From contig JAGXNO010000001.1 in assembly GCA_019894975.1 (NCBI GenBank), forward strand, positions 89,278-153,277: 64,000 bases of DNA. Reading direction: 5' to 3'. Every line of letters starts with the position of its first letter. The first letter of the stretch is position 1. The stretch is from Promethearchaeota archaeon. GTDB taxonomy: Archaea > Asgardarchaeota > Lokiarchaeia > Sigyniarchaeales > SOKP01. A program made the position numbers and the translations under genes. Positions 43,267 through 51,363 of this stretch are shown here, in pieces. The notes under the pieces were generated by a model. It was not told where the DNA came from and made no database searches. It saw only the letters and a list, made by a program, of their open reading frames with translations.

Positions 43267-43842
43267 TTATTCTATTATGTTTTTAAGTTCCCTAATTAAC
43301 TTTTTTACTTCTTCTTTTTCTAAACCAACTTTCACTTTGCCTCCTCCTGGATGGGCAATAGTAAGATTAATTTTATCACTATCTTTATCAACCAACCATT
43401 TTTTACTTTCAGGTAAACTGTATGATGGTGATAACCAATCTGTGGCTTTAAATTGTCCTATCTGAAGTAGCACGCCAAATGCATCCTTTGGGTGAATGAA
43501 AAGTTCTTTCCAACGTTCACCGTAATTTTGATATCCAAAATAAGGGATATTATTTTTTTCAAGAATATCTTTTGTCATTTCAATGTCTGGTGTTTGTAAA
43601 ACCAAGTGGTGAATTCCTCCCTCCCTATTTTTCAAAAAATTCTCAAGAAAACTCCCTTCTGCCGTAGGCTTTATTATTTCAAAACGAGAAAGATCTCCTA
43701 GCGCAAATGTTTCCCAATAATATTTCATGTTATTATCCGTACCATTATATTGAGAGGTAGCCCCAAGAATTTTTGTAAAAAATTCCACAGCACCATCGTA
43801 ATCTTTTACCGCTAATGAAACGTGATCAATTCTTAAAATCAT
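43267..43842 (-). CDS. VOC/glyoxalase-superfamily protein
   Basis: The 191-residue protein starts RIDHVSLAVKDYDGAVEFF, a strong VOC signature, with GGIHHLVLQTPDIEMTKDIL and FIHPKDAFGVLLQIG providing the second metal His and Glu. It fits methylmalonyl-CoA epimerase and related metal-dependent lyases or dioxygenases. An Asp/Glu/His cluster at H6, H94 and E/Q near residue 130 would bind the metal. A C-terminal extension of about 50 residues is added. A link to propionyl or branched acyl-CoA metabolism is an inference from nearby genes. Confidence 0.85.
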   Translation of the reverse strand: MILRIDHVSLAVKDYDGAVEFFTKILGATSQYNGTDNNMKYYWETFALGDLSRFEIIKPTAEGSFLENFLKNREGGIHHLVLQTPDIEMTKDILEKNNIPYFGYQNYGERWKELFIHPKDAFGVLLQIGQFKATDWLSPSYSLPESKKWLVDKDSDKINLTIAHPGGGKVKVGLEKEEVKKLIRELKNIIE

Positions 43843-44012
43843 AAGTGGTTTTGTCTTTCTAGTTTTATATGTTTTATCCTTAGCAGATAAACATTATCTC
43901 ATAAAATCTAGGACTAAAATTTATAGAAAATTTATATAAGATTATATCTAATATTATTGTATTCAATAGAAAATAGAAAATTATTATTGTAGTGTTTATA
44001 AGAGTTAGAATT

Positions 44013-45779
44013 ATGGAATATAAACTAACGGTTAAAGAAGTAGAATATCTTGAAAGACAAAATCAACAAGTTGAACAGAGAGCTAATAATCCAAATCAAA
44101 GCCCAGGGATTTTAATCCAGCAACATGCTAAAAATAATCCTAAAGGATCCGCTTTATTTTGGAAGAAAAGATCTTGGTCTTGGAAAGCATTTAATCAAGA
44201 AAGCAATAAAATCGCAAATTACTTACTCAAAATAGGAAATAAACCTGGTGAGACTATCGCCATGATGATAGAAAATTCTCCTGAATTTCTTTTCTTAATT
44301 ACAGGCATTAATAAGATACAGGGAATAGTTTCCCTAATTAATGTTAATCTAAGAAAAAAAGCATTAATCCATGCTTTTAAGATAAGCGAGCCAAACAGAG
44401 TAATTATCGATGGAGATAGTCTGCCTGCTTTTAACGAAATATTTAAAGAGCTTACATTTAATGATAATAGTGTATTTGTTATTAACAATACTAATGAAGT
44501 TCAGCACCAGTTTATAGATATTAATCGCGAATTAGAATCTGTTTCAAAATTAAACCCTAAAACAACATATAATTCTAATTTAAGTACCATGAGCATGTAC
44601 ATTTTCACTTCAGGAACAACAGGTCTTCCAAAAGCAGCCTTACAGAATAATTCTCGGCTTCTAAATCCTTTTGGTTATTTAGCATTTCAAATAAGACAAA
44701 AGGATATACTCTACAGTCCTTTACCTTTATATCACTCGCATGCGATGGTAAATGGATGGGGAACTGTCATAAATGGGGGATGTGCCTTTGCGATAAGAAA
44801 ACGTTTTTCAGCATCAAAATTCTGGAAAGATGTCAAAAAATTTGGAGCTACCTGCTGTCTTTATATAGGAGAGTTACCAAGATATCTCCTAAACCGATCA
44901 GAATCTGAATATATTAAAAACACAACACTTAAAAAAATGTTAGGTTTAGGTCTCCGTAAAGATATCTGGGGTGAATTCAAATCTCGATTTCAGATTGATC
45001 ATATCTTGGAATTCTATGGTGCTACTGATGGGGCTGGGGGACTATTCAATATTGAAGAAGTTCCAGGTATGATTGGAAGAATTAATGTGCCTGAAAACAT
45101 CGAAATTGTGAAAATTGACGAGAATACCGACGAATTTTTTAAAGATGGGAAGAACAATTATGTACGGTGTAAACCTGGAGAAACAGGAATGATGATAGTT
45201 AAAATTAATCCCACTTCAAACTATCTAGGTTATAAAGATAAAAATAAAACCAATAAAAGAGTTCTAAGGAATGTTTTTGAGCAAGATGATGCCTATTTCA
45301 ATACAGGTGACCTAGTTACATTTCATGAAGATAATTGGGTTTCTTTTGCAGATAGATACGGTGATACCTTCAGATGGAAAGGAGAAAATGTTTCAACTCT
45401 GGAAGTTGAATCGATCATTAATAACTTTGCTAATGTTGAAATGAGTACGGTATATGGTGTCGAAATACCAAATTCAGAAGGAAAAGCAGGTATGGTCTCA
45501 ATCAAATTATACGAAAATCAGAACCTTGATTTAACTCAATTTTCCCAATTTGTATCTGAAAATCTTCCAAAATATGCGATTCCAATTTTTGTTCGCATTA
45601 AGGAAGGTCTTGAATTTACAGGGACTCATAAATTAAGAAAAGTTAATCTGAAAAAGCAAGGATATGATATTAACAAAATTAGTGACCATATTTACTTCTG
45701 GAATTCTGATTCTAATAGGTATGAAGTATTTGATGTTGAGAAATATTCTAATCTGATGGATAATACTTTGAAAATATAA
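44013..45779 (+). CDS. Acyl-CoA synthetase (FATP-like AMP-binding enzyme)
   Basis: The protein has 588 residues from ATG 44013; a GTG seven codons upstream is an alternative. The AMP-binding P-loop is MYIFTSGTTGLPKAALQNN. PLPLYHSHAMVNGWGTVI follows, and EFYGATDGAGG replaces the usual Y-G-x-T-E. YFNTGDLVTFHEDNWVSFADR and RWKGENVSTLEVE complete adenylation and CoA-binding blocks, as in the SLC27/FATP subgroup. It would activate long- or very-long-chain fatty acids, using ATP and CoA, as the entry to beta-oxidation. It lies near acyl-CoA dehydrogenase, SDR and VOC genes. Confidence 0.9.
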   Translation: MEYKLTVKEVEYLERQNQQVEQRANNPNQSPGILIQQHAKNNPKGSALFWKKRSWSWKAFNQESNKIANYLLKIGNKPGETIAMMIENSPEFLFLITGINKIQGIVSLINVNLRKKALIHAFKISEPNRVIIDGDSLPAFNEIFKELTFNDNSVFVINNTNEVQHQFIDINRELESVSKLNPKTTYNSNLSTMSMYIFTSGTTGLPKAALQNNSRLLNPFGYLAFQIRQKDILYSPLPLYHSHAMVNGWGTVINGGCAFAIRKRFSASKFWKDVKKFGATCCLYIGELPRYLLNRSESEYIKNTTLKKMLGLGLRKDIWGEFKSRFQIDHILEFYGATDGAGGLFNIEEVPGMIGRINVPENIEIVKIDENTDEFFKDGKNNYVRCKPGETGMMIVKINPTSNYLGYKDKNKTNKRVLRNVFEQDDAYFNTGDLVTFHEDNWVSFADRYGDTFRWKGENVSTLEVESIINNFANVEMSTVYGVEIPNSEGKAGMVSIKLYENQNLDLTQFSQFVSENLPKYAIPIFVRIKEGLEFTGTHKLRKVNLKKQGYDINKISDHIYFWNSDSNRYEVFDVEKYSNLMDNTLKI

Positions 45780-45866
45780 AAGATTAATAAGAAAATTTCA
45801 ACTCCCACATTCTTTAATTACTTCTAAACAAACCCTATATAATATTATCATACCGAAAATTGACCT

Positions 45867-46091
45867 ATGGAGCAAACTAAAACAAAGAAATGTGGAGATT
45901 GTGGACAATTAATCCCCTTCCATATCTTCCTAAGAGATAACCCTACAATATCTAAGAGTCGAGCCCAAGAGCTGTGGAATGATCCATTTATCATCACCTA
46001 TTGTCCTCAATGTTTTTTGAACAGACCTGAAAAACCTTATCGGCGCCGTAGAAGATACTATTATAACGATAGGCTGAAAATGAGAAGATAA
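45867..46091 (+). CDS. Small zinc-ribbon protein (74 aa), family B
   Basis: The 74-residue protein has KKCGDCGQLIPFHIFLRDNP, then RAQELWNDPFIITYCPQCFL and an Arg/Tyr-rich tail (YRRRRRYYYNDRLKMRR). The two CxxC knuckles are 36 residues apart, with F..F and E-L-W-x-D-P between them. This spacing and sequence recur in the 65-residue protein at 30481-30678. The basic tail suggests nucleic-acid binding. It converges with the family A finger gene at 46098-46274. Confidence 0.7.
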   Translation: MEQTKTKKCGDCGQLIPFHIFLRDNPTISKSRAQELWNDPFIITYCPQCFLNRPEKPYRRRRRYYYNDRLKMRR

Positions 46092-46097
46092 TAACTT

Positions 46098-46274
46098 CTA
46101 TTTAATCTCACGGCAGTATATCTGATGTATATTAATACAATGATCACAAAAGGTTTCTCCACACAAAACACACACAATTTCCTCATCCTCGGAAATATTT
46201 AAATCTCCTTCGCATTGATTACAGTGACGATATCTACTTGCGAAAGATTCCTGAAGTGCACAATAATTTAACAT
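46098..46274 (-). CDS. Small zinc-finger protein (58 aa), family A
   Basis: A 59-codon frame starts at ATG 46272-46274 and ends TAG at 46098-46100. AGGAGGGTGA five bases upstream is an excellent Shine-Dalgarno site. The product has RYRHCNQCEGDLNISEDEE followed by IVCVLCGETFCDHCINIHQI and YC near the end. It is a clear paralogue of the protein at 42008-42211, although it lacks its longer basic start. The fold is likely a double zinc finger of treble-clef or B-box type. Confidence 0.75.
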   Translation of the reverse strand: MLNYCALQESFASRYRHCNQCEGDLNISEDEEIVCVLCGETFCDHCINIHQIYCREIK

Positions 46275-46302
46275 TTTTCACCCTCCTTTAACTATTTAAT
46301 TA

Positions 46303-46716
46303 CTAGAACTGATACATAAACTTTAAAAGGCTTTTATCTAACTCAGCAAACTCCCGTGGAGTAATTCCATGCAATAATGCCGTATGAAATAATCTGATTT
46401 TCATTTCTACAGAAGTTGCTGAACCTTTATTATTATGGATCTTACCCACTAAATCTTTAAACATCTCATAGATGGAATAGTCAGAATCTTTTAACATCCC
46501 TAAATATCCACCAAATGCTAAAAACATATTAGACATAAGCTCAATTTCTTCCATTGTGTTATTTATGTAACATTCTGGGCAAACCAAACCAATTTTAAGA
46601 CCCTCTTGAAAAGATGCGGCTTCTTGTTTGATTTCCTTATGACAGATTCCACATATAATAGATTCATGGAAACCATTATTCTTGAACTCTAACCTGACAA
46701 CCATCTTTTTAATCAC
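46303..46716 (-). CDS. Hypothetical Cys-rich N-terminal protein (137 aa)
   Basis: The 137-residue protein starts with an SSICGICHKEIK-like knuckle (SIICGICHKEIKQEA) and LVCPECYINNT, two pairs of Cys at about residues 20-55, then a helical C-terminal half with MFLAFGGYLGMLKDSDYSI. It may be a ribbon-plus-helices adaptor. It is 28 bp upstream of the family A finger gene on the same strand, so the pair could be cotranscribed. Family not recognised. Confidence 0.6.
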   Translation of the reverse strand: MIKKMVVRLEFKNNGFHESIICGICHKEIKQEAASFQEGLKIGLVCPECYINNTMEEIELMSNMFLAFGGYLGMLKDSDYSIYEMFKDLVGKIHNNKGSATSVEMKIRLFHTALLHGITPREFAELDKSLLKFMYQF

Positions 46717-46866
46717 TTTATTCTATATTAAATAATGTTAGCACAGAGTTTCATATATAGTTTTATTTCGCGAACTTTCCTTAGACTTCGAGACTAGAAC
46801 TAGATTCTTAATGAAAATTTATATAAATTATTTAATCATTAGTGAAACTATTATATGGTGGTTAAA

Positions 46867-47493
46867 ATGACTGATTATGAAGAATCCTCTATTAAAGATT
46901 TGACAGTAGAAATGATAAAGGAATTAAGTTTCCAAGAAATTATGGACTTGTTTAAATCCTTAACATCAGCAGATTTTGAAGAAATGGATGGTGAATATGA
47001 TAGTGCTATGGTTGGATTTATTTCAGAAAAAAGTGAAAAAGGTTCCAATTGGTGGCTTTATGATACGGAAAGAGGATATTGGATGGGTAAGGCATTTACC
47101 CCTTCAAAAAAATTGGAACTAAAAGGACAAGGATATAATCGCTGGAAGATCGACGGTAAGGAAGAACATCATATGAGATTCCTCACTGATATAAATGAGT
47201 CATTAATAGATGAAAAACCTACTTTTCGACTAAAGTATGCTTCTTTTAAGAATGATGGTGGCATCGTGGATATGACTGATGAAGTCAGAAGGATTCGTAA
47301 AGGTTTATATCTCTGTGCTGGTATGGCGGGTGATGAAAAACTTCCTCCTGATTTTTTTTGCCTTTGTGGTCCTGTGAATGAATATCAACATCATTCAGAA
47401 TGGATTTATGGTGATGAAGTTGATAAGTTTTCAAAAAAAAGAGCATCCTATAAGAATTATCCTTTTCCTGAAGATCTACAACAAAATGAATAG
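46867..47493 (+). CDS. Hypothetical beta-rich protein (208 aa)
   Basis: The protein has 208 residues from ATG 46867; an ATG four codons upstream is also possible, but the GGTGG just before 46867 favours the shorter form. A helical start is followed by many aromatic beta strands (SNWWLYDTERGYWMGKAF, YNRWKIDGKEEHHMRFL, FRLKYASFKNDGGIVDM). The fold may be lipocalin-like, but there is no motif that proves it. No membrane or signal sequence. It converges with the DUF2284 gene. Confidence 0.6.
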   Translation: MTDYEESSIKDLTVEMIKELSFQEIMDLFKSLTSADFEEMDGEYDSAMVGFISEKSEKGSNWWLYDTERGYWMGKAFTPSKKLELKGQGYNRWKIDGKEEHHMRFLTDINESLIDEKPTFRLKYASFKNDGGIVDMTDEVRRIRKGLYLCAGMAGDEKLPPDFFCLCGPVNEYQHHSEWIYGDEVDKFSKKRASYKNYPFPEDLQQNE

Positions 47494-47514
47494 CTCCTTC
47501 TTAGTCTTTCAAAC

Positions 47515-48162
47515 TTAATTTATTATTATCAGTCCAGCAAGAGTACCTTTGGGAATATCCTTTGCTTCAGCATTACTTCCGATAGGGTAAATATCCCATC
47601 CTGATTGGGCAACCATTTTATATACATCTATCCCGACAGCTTCCATTGAAGGACGTGCTCTTAGAGAAAACCTGCATCTTTTACCTTCTAGCGCTAAACA
47701 ATTTTCCTCTAAACTACAATATACGTGCCGGCATGAACCCGCCGCAAATCCAAATGATAGATAATATCCATCATAGAATGCTGCTGATTCTATTTCATTG
47801 ACGACCTTATATACTTTCTGATAAGCAGCAATTCTCTCTTTTATTGTAGCCTTATCTCTCACAATAACCTCAGAAGGAAAGTCAATTGCAAAGAAGATTG
47901 CCCATTTGTAATTTTCTAGATGAGATCTTAACTCAGCAGGTTTTAACGTATTTGGTGGACAATGAGCGCAAACTCCGTACCCAAAACATCTCGGAACCTG
48001 ACATTTTAATGTCACACGCTCATCTACAGGGATTTCTTCTACTGTTATAACTCTTGCATTGGTAGCTCCTAGCTCAATAGCTCTTTCTCTGTATTTTTCA
48101 ATATTATTTTTAAGAGTCGTCTCACTTATGCCAAGGGTGATTTTTTTGATTTGTTTATTCAT
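47515..48162 (-). CDS. DUF2284 metal-binding protein
   Basis: The 215-residue protein has the DUF2284 Cys pattern: LKCQVPRCFGYGVCAHCPPN near residue 50, then GSCRHVYCSLEENCLALEG followed by KRCRFSLRARPSMEAVGI. The many Cys residues would bind an Fe-S cluster or zinc. Family members are found near corrinoid, radical SAM and anaerobic energy genes and are often called predicted metal-binding proteins; the reaction is unknown. It is divergent from the acyl-CoA dehydrogenase gene, 141 bp away. Confidence 0.9.
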   Translation of the reverse strand: MNKQIKKITLGISETTLKNNIEKYRERAIELGATNARVITVEEIPVDERVTLKCQVPRCFGYGVCAHCPPNTLKPAELRSHLENYKWAIFFAIDFPSEVIVRDKATIKERIAAYQKVYKVVNEIESAAFYDGYYLSFGFAAGSCRHVYCSLEENCLALEGKRCRFSLRARPSMEAVGIDVYKMVAQSGWDIYPIGSNAEAKDIPKGTLAGLIIIN

Positions 48163-48303
48163 ACATCTATCTTATTCAGAAGAAAATTTAAAAATATATA
48201 AAATAAAATCATAAGTCAATTCAATCAAATAATTTAATTTTATTCTAATATTTATATTATCAATTAGTATTTCAAATAGTATTAAGAATAGTCGGTGGAG
48301 TTA

Positions 48304-49533
48304 ATGAGTAAAGATGGACATATCAATTTTGAAGATCTTCATTTTCAATATGGAGAGAGTATGACATCAGGTAGTCTTTTTATGTTTACTGATGAAGAAA
48401 ATGAATTTCGTCAAGAAATTAGAGAATATGCCAAAAATGAGATTGATCCTTATGTTGCTCAAATTGATCGAGAGCATAATGTAGAATTGACAGTAAAACT
48501 TGTACGCAAATTAGGAAAGAAATATTTTCCTTTGGCGTTTCCAAAAGAAATTGGAGGATTTGGAAAAGGAGCTGTATATAGAATGATTTTCGGGGAAGAA
48601 CTATCCGCAGTACATTACCCGACTGGTGTTATATATGGATGCAGCTGTAATCTTTTTGGAGTACCTATTATTCATTTTGGGACAAGTGAGCAACATGAAA
48701 AATTTCTAAAACCTATAATGGATGGTTCTGCTCTGGGAGCTTTAGGTATTACAGAGCCAACTGCAGGAAGTGATGCAGTTGGGGGGATACGTACAACTGC
48801 AGTAAAAAAAAGCGATCATTATGTAATCAATGGGGAGAAGAGATTTATTACAAATGGGAGTATAGCAAATTATATTCTACTTTACTGTATTACAAATCCG
48901 AACGTTCATCCTAGAGAAGGTATTAGTGCTATTGTTTTTCCAACCGATACCCCCGGATTTGAGGTAGTGAAAGATTTCGAATTGATGGGTCGCAGAGGTT
49001 GTGTGAATTCTCATTTAAAATTCCATAATTGTGAAGTTCCTGTGGAAAACTTAATTGGGAATGAAAATGAAGGCGTTAAAGTCATGTTATATGGGCTTGA
49101 TGCTGAGCGTGTGTTTGTTGGGAGTCAGTATTTAGGAATTTCTCGTTCGGCTTTTGAAATTGCTGCTAGATACTCATCATTACGTGTACAATTTAAAAAA
49201 GAACTTAGAAGATTTGAAGGAATCAGTTTTAAAATAGCAGAGATGTATATGAACATCGAAGCAGGGAGATTAATGCTATTAAGGGCAGGGAGAATGATTG
49301 ACGAAAAATTACCGGCTACCAAGGAAGCAGCAGCAGCAAAATGTCTTGTTAGTGATAATGCCGTGAAAATTGTCAGCGATGCACTCCAAGTTGTTGGAGG
49401 AATAGGATACACTAAAGAGTTCCCCCTTGAAAGATATTATAGAGACGTAAGAATCGCTCAAATTGGGGGTGGAACCGCAGAAATTCTAAGATATCTTGTA
49501 CAACGAGAAATTTATAATAAACTTGAATTCTAA
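48304..49533 (+). CDS. Acyl-CoA dehydrogenase
   Basis: The enzyme has 409 residues from ATG 48304, which is preceded by GGTGGAG. GALGITEPTAGSDAVGG, INGEKRFITNGSIANYILLY and YTKEFPLERYYRDVRIAQIG are flavin- and substrate-binding blocks of the family. The usual catalytic Glu in Y-E-G-T is replaced by Gly (IGGGTAEILR), as in long-chain and isovaleryl types that take the base from an earlier helix. It oxidises acyl-CoA to enoyl-CoA, passing electrons to ETF. A FixX-like ferredoxin at the window end fits this pathway. Confidence 0.92.
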   Translation: MSKDGHINFEDLHFQYGESMTSGSLFMFTDEENEFRQEIREYAKNEIDPYVAQIDREHNVELTVKLVRKLGKKYFPLAFPKEIGGFGKGAVYRMIFGEELSAVHYPTGVIYGCSCNLFGVPIIHFGTSEQHEKFLKPIMDGSALGALGITEPTAGSDAVGGIRTTAVKKSDHYVINGEKRFITNGSIANYILLYCITNPNVHPREGISAIVFPTDTPGFEVVKDFELMGRRGCVNSHLKFHNCEVPVENLIGNENEGVKVMLYGLDAERVFVGSQYLGISRSAFEIAARYSSLRVQFKKELRRFEGISFKIAEMYMNIEAGRLMLLRAGRMIDEKLPATKEAAAAKCLVSDNAVKIVSDALQVVGGIGYTKEFPLERYYRDVRIAQIGGGTAEILRYLVQREIYNKLEF

Positions 49534-49546
49534 AATACCAGGAATT

Positions 49547-50032
49547 TTACTTCTTAAAAATCATAGTCTCCGGAATCTTAACCGTTATAACCTCTCCTTG
49601 AGCACATAATTGTTCAGCTGCAAATAATTTCACTTCTGTTGTCACTTTTCGGCCTTTAATCTCTTTTACTTTCCCAATTAAAACTAATTCCTGATCAATT
49701 GGTGTTGGTTTTAGATAATCTACATGAAGTGATGCAGTAACATATCTTAATTCTGGTTCTGTTCCTATTTTACGTCCCTCGGCTTTATAAGCTGCAGCTG
49801 CAGCTGTTCCAGTGCCGTGACAATCAATCAAAGAAGCTATTAATCCCCCATATACAAAACCAGGAAATGCCGTTTGATGTGCTTTAGGTATATATGTAGC
49901 AATACTTGATTCTTCCTCCTCATTCCAATAGCTTTTTAATTTCATACCAAAATTATTTAATCTCCCACACCCATAACAATGACTCATCTGGTCTGAATAA
50001 AAATCTTGAATAGCTTTTTTCTCATTCATCAT
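49547..50032 (-). CDS. PaaI/THEM4-like thioesterase
   Basis: The 161-residue hotdog protein has HCYGCGRLNNFGMKLKSYW, which is typical of this group, then FPGFVYGGLIASLIDCHGTG, with the Asp and Gly of the active-site helix, and SLHVDYLKPTPIDQELVL followed by strands of the sheet. It hydrolyses acyl-CoA to free acid and CoA. It converges with the acyl-CoA dehydrogenase gene, 13 bp apart, fitting release of acyl groups or CoA recycling. Start ATG 50030-50032 or the one after it. Confidence 0.9.
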   Translation of the reverse strand: MMNEKKAIQDFYSDQMSHCYGCGRLNNFGMKLKSYWNEEEESSIATYIPKAHQTAFPGFVYGGLIASLIDCHGTGTAAAAAYKAEGRKIGTEPELRYVTASLHVDYLKPTPIDQELVLIGKVKEIKGRKVTTEVKLFAAEQLCAQGEVITVKIPETMIFKK

Positions 50033-50239
50033 ACTTTTACCTTAACATTTGAAAAAATAAGTTTTCTCTGCTAAATTCTGTAATTATGCCTTTTATTATT
50101 ATTTTTGCAAATCTTTCCCATAAAGAAATATTAGCTAATCCAATAGATCTATTTATTTACTCAAGAACCTTATTTTATTTTACGATTCAAATCCAAATTA
50201 TATATATTATTACTTAATTTAATTTAAGGGAAATATCTC

Positions 50240-50464
50240 ATGAAAAAAAAGAATATAGCTTTTATTTTGTTTGCAATCGCGGCATCTAATCTTCTTTCAA
50301 TCCCAATCAGCCTAATGGTGTTCCCACCTCTTTGGGAACGTATGGAGATGCCTCTTATTGCAAGACGAATCAGTATCACTATTTCACTTGTAGTGGGACT
50401 CATTGCATCCATTGGTCTCTTCATTGCTGGATTAATCGTTTATATAAAATTCAGAAAAGAATAA
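50240..50464 (+). CDS. Two-TM small membrane protein
   Basis: The 74-residue protein has two hydrophobic segments, IAFILFAIAASNLLSIPISL and ISLVVGLIASIGLFIAGLIV, separated by a short charged loop, and basic ends. Shine-Dalgarno-like GGGAAATAT is upstream. No family is recognised; it may be a subunit of a membrane complex. The surrounding DNA is otherwise sparse. Confidence 0.55.
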   Translation: MKKKNIAFILFAIAASNLLSIPISLMVFPPLWERMEMPLIARRISITISLVVGLIASIGLFIAGLIVYIKFRKE

Positions 50465-50709
50465 ATCATACTAATTTTTTATTTGCTCTTTATAAATTCA
50501 ATAATTCAGGAAACACAAGTGATACATTTTAAAATATAAATTTAGGAAAATTTTTCATTATAATTTTAAATCCATGCAAAACACAAAAAAATGAATAAAA
50601 ACTATGCTTAGAAATAAGGTTCCCTTATTTAATTAAGAATAACCTATTTTTCCACCAATTTTAATTCTATTAGCCGAACTAATAAATACCAAACTTAGCA
50701 TAGATCATC

Positions 50710-50832
50710 ATGAAAGAACATAAATTAATGAACTTTGTTAAACGAAACAGAAAAAATATTATTGGAGCTGTAAGTTTGCTTACTGTTTTTATCTTATTCG
50801 TGTGGATTGGTAGTGTCGGATTCTACTGGTAA
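50710..50832 (+). CDS. Single-TM peptide (40 aa)
   Basis: A 41-codon frame from ATG 50710 to TAA 50830-50832 encodes a basic N-terminal part (MKEHKLMNFVKRNRKN) and a membrane helix (GAVSLLTVFILFVWIGSVGF). A perfect GC-rich stem-loop and T run lie 58 bp after the stop, supporting transcription of this unit. No family is recognised; membrane peptides of this size can be regulatory or complex subunits. Confidence 0.45.
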   Translation: MKEHKLMNFVKRNRKNIIGAVSLLTVFILFVWIGSVGFYW

Positions 50833-50889
50833 TTTGTTAAAAATTTTAACTAGCTCCAGTTTTAGATTTTCTGGATAACTCTAAAATTG

Positions 50890-50918
50890 CCTGCTGAAAG
50901 CCCGGCAGGAATTTTTTT
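50890..50918 (+). terminator. Stem-loop with T run
   Basis: CCTGCTG (50890-50896) pairs with CGGCAGG (50903-50909) through seven pairs including one G-U, with the loop AAAGCC, and the run TTTTTTT lies at 50912-50918. This resembles a bacterial-type intrinsic terminator. In this AT-rich archaeal DNA GC stems of this kind are rare, so it stands out. It follows the 40-residue membrane peptide gene. Confidence 0.6.
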
Positions 50919-51091
50919 ATATTTTCTGCATTGAGAATTTTCTTACGATTGTTAAAAAAATTGAAATTGTGTTTGAATTTATAATAAAACTCAATATATT
51001 TAATAAACAATTTTTTGTTAATACCTCATATAATACGAGTATACCCTCTTTTTCTCTTATTTTTCAAAATTGTTTTTTATTCAGTTTTATT

Positions 51092-51238
51092 CTAAACTGT
51101 TTCTATACCGATCAATTGTTTCTCTAATTCCTCTCTCTCTCCTTCATAGTCATAGGCATTATACCAATCCCATATTTTTAGAGCAAAATCTACAAACGCG
51201 TTTCCTTGAGCAGTAAGGATATTTTTCTCTTCATACAT
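51092..51238 (-). CDS. Small hypothetical protein (48 aa)
   Basis: A 49-codon frame starts at ATG (51236-51238) and ends TAG (51092-51094). The product opens MYEEKNILTAQGNAFVDFAL and has a very acidic tail (YEGEREELEKQLIGIE). The composition resembles coding sequence but no Shine-Dalgarno site is seen and no homologue is known to me. It could be the remnant of a longer protein. Confidence 0.35.
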   Translation of the reverse strand: MYEEKNILTAQGNAFVDFALKIWDWYNAYDYEGEREELEKQLIGIETV

Positions 51239-51363
51239 TTCTGTATAAAACAAAAATGTTAAATATAAGCTGTTGATTAAAGTTGATTAATTATTTTTAT
51301 TTAATAAAAATACAGAAATCTAAATTTAAAAAAAACAAATTAAAAGAATTAAATGTGAAAAAA

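Noticed and set aside
50160..50200. A T-loop-like TTCAAATCC as part of a tRNA
   Set aside because: No acceptor stem, anticodon arm or CCA-end pairing was found around it; the match is chance.
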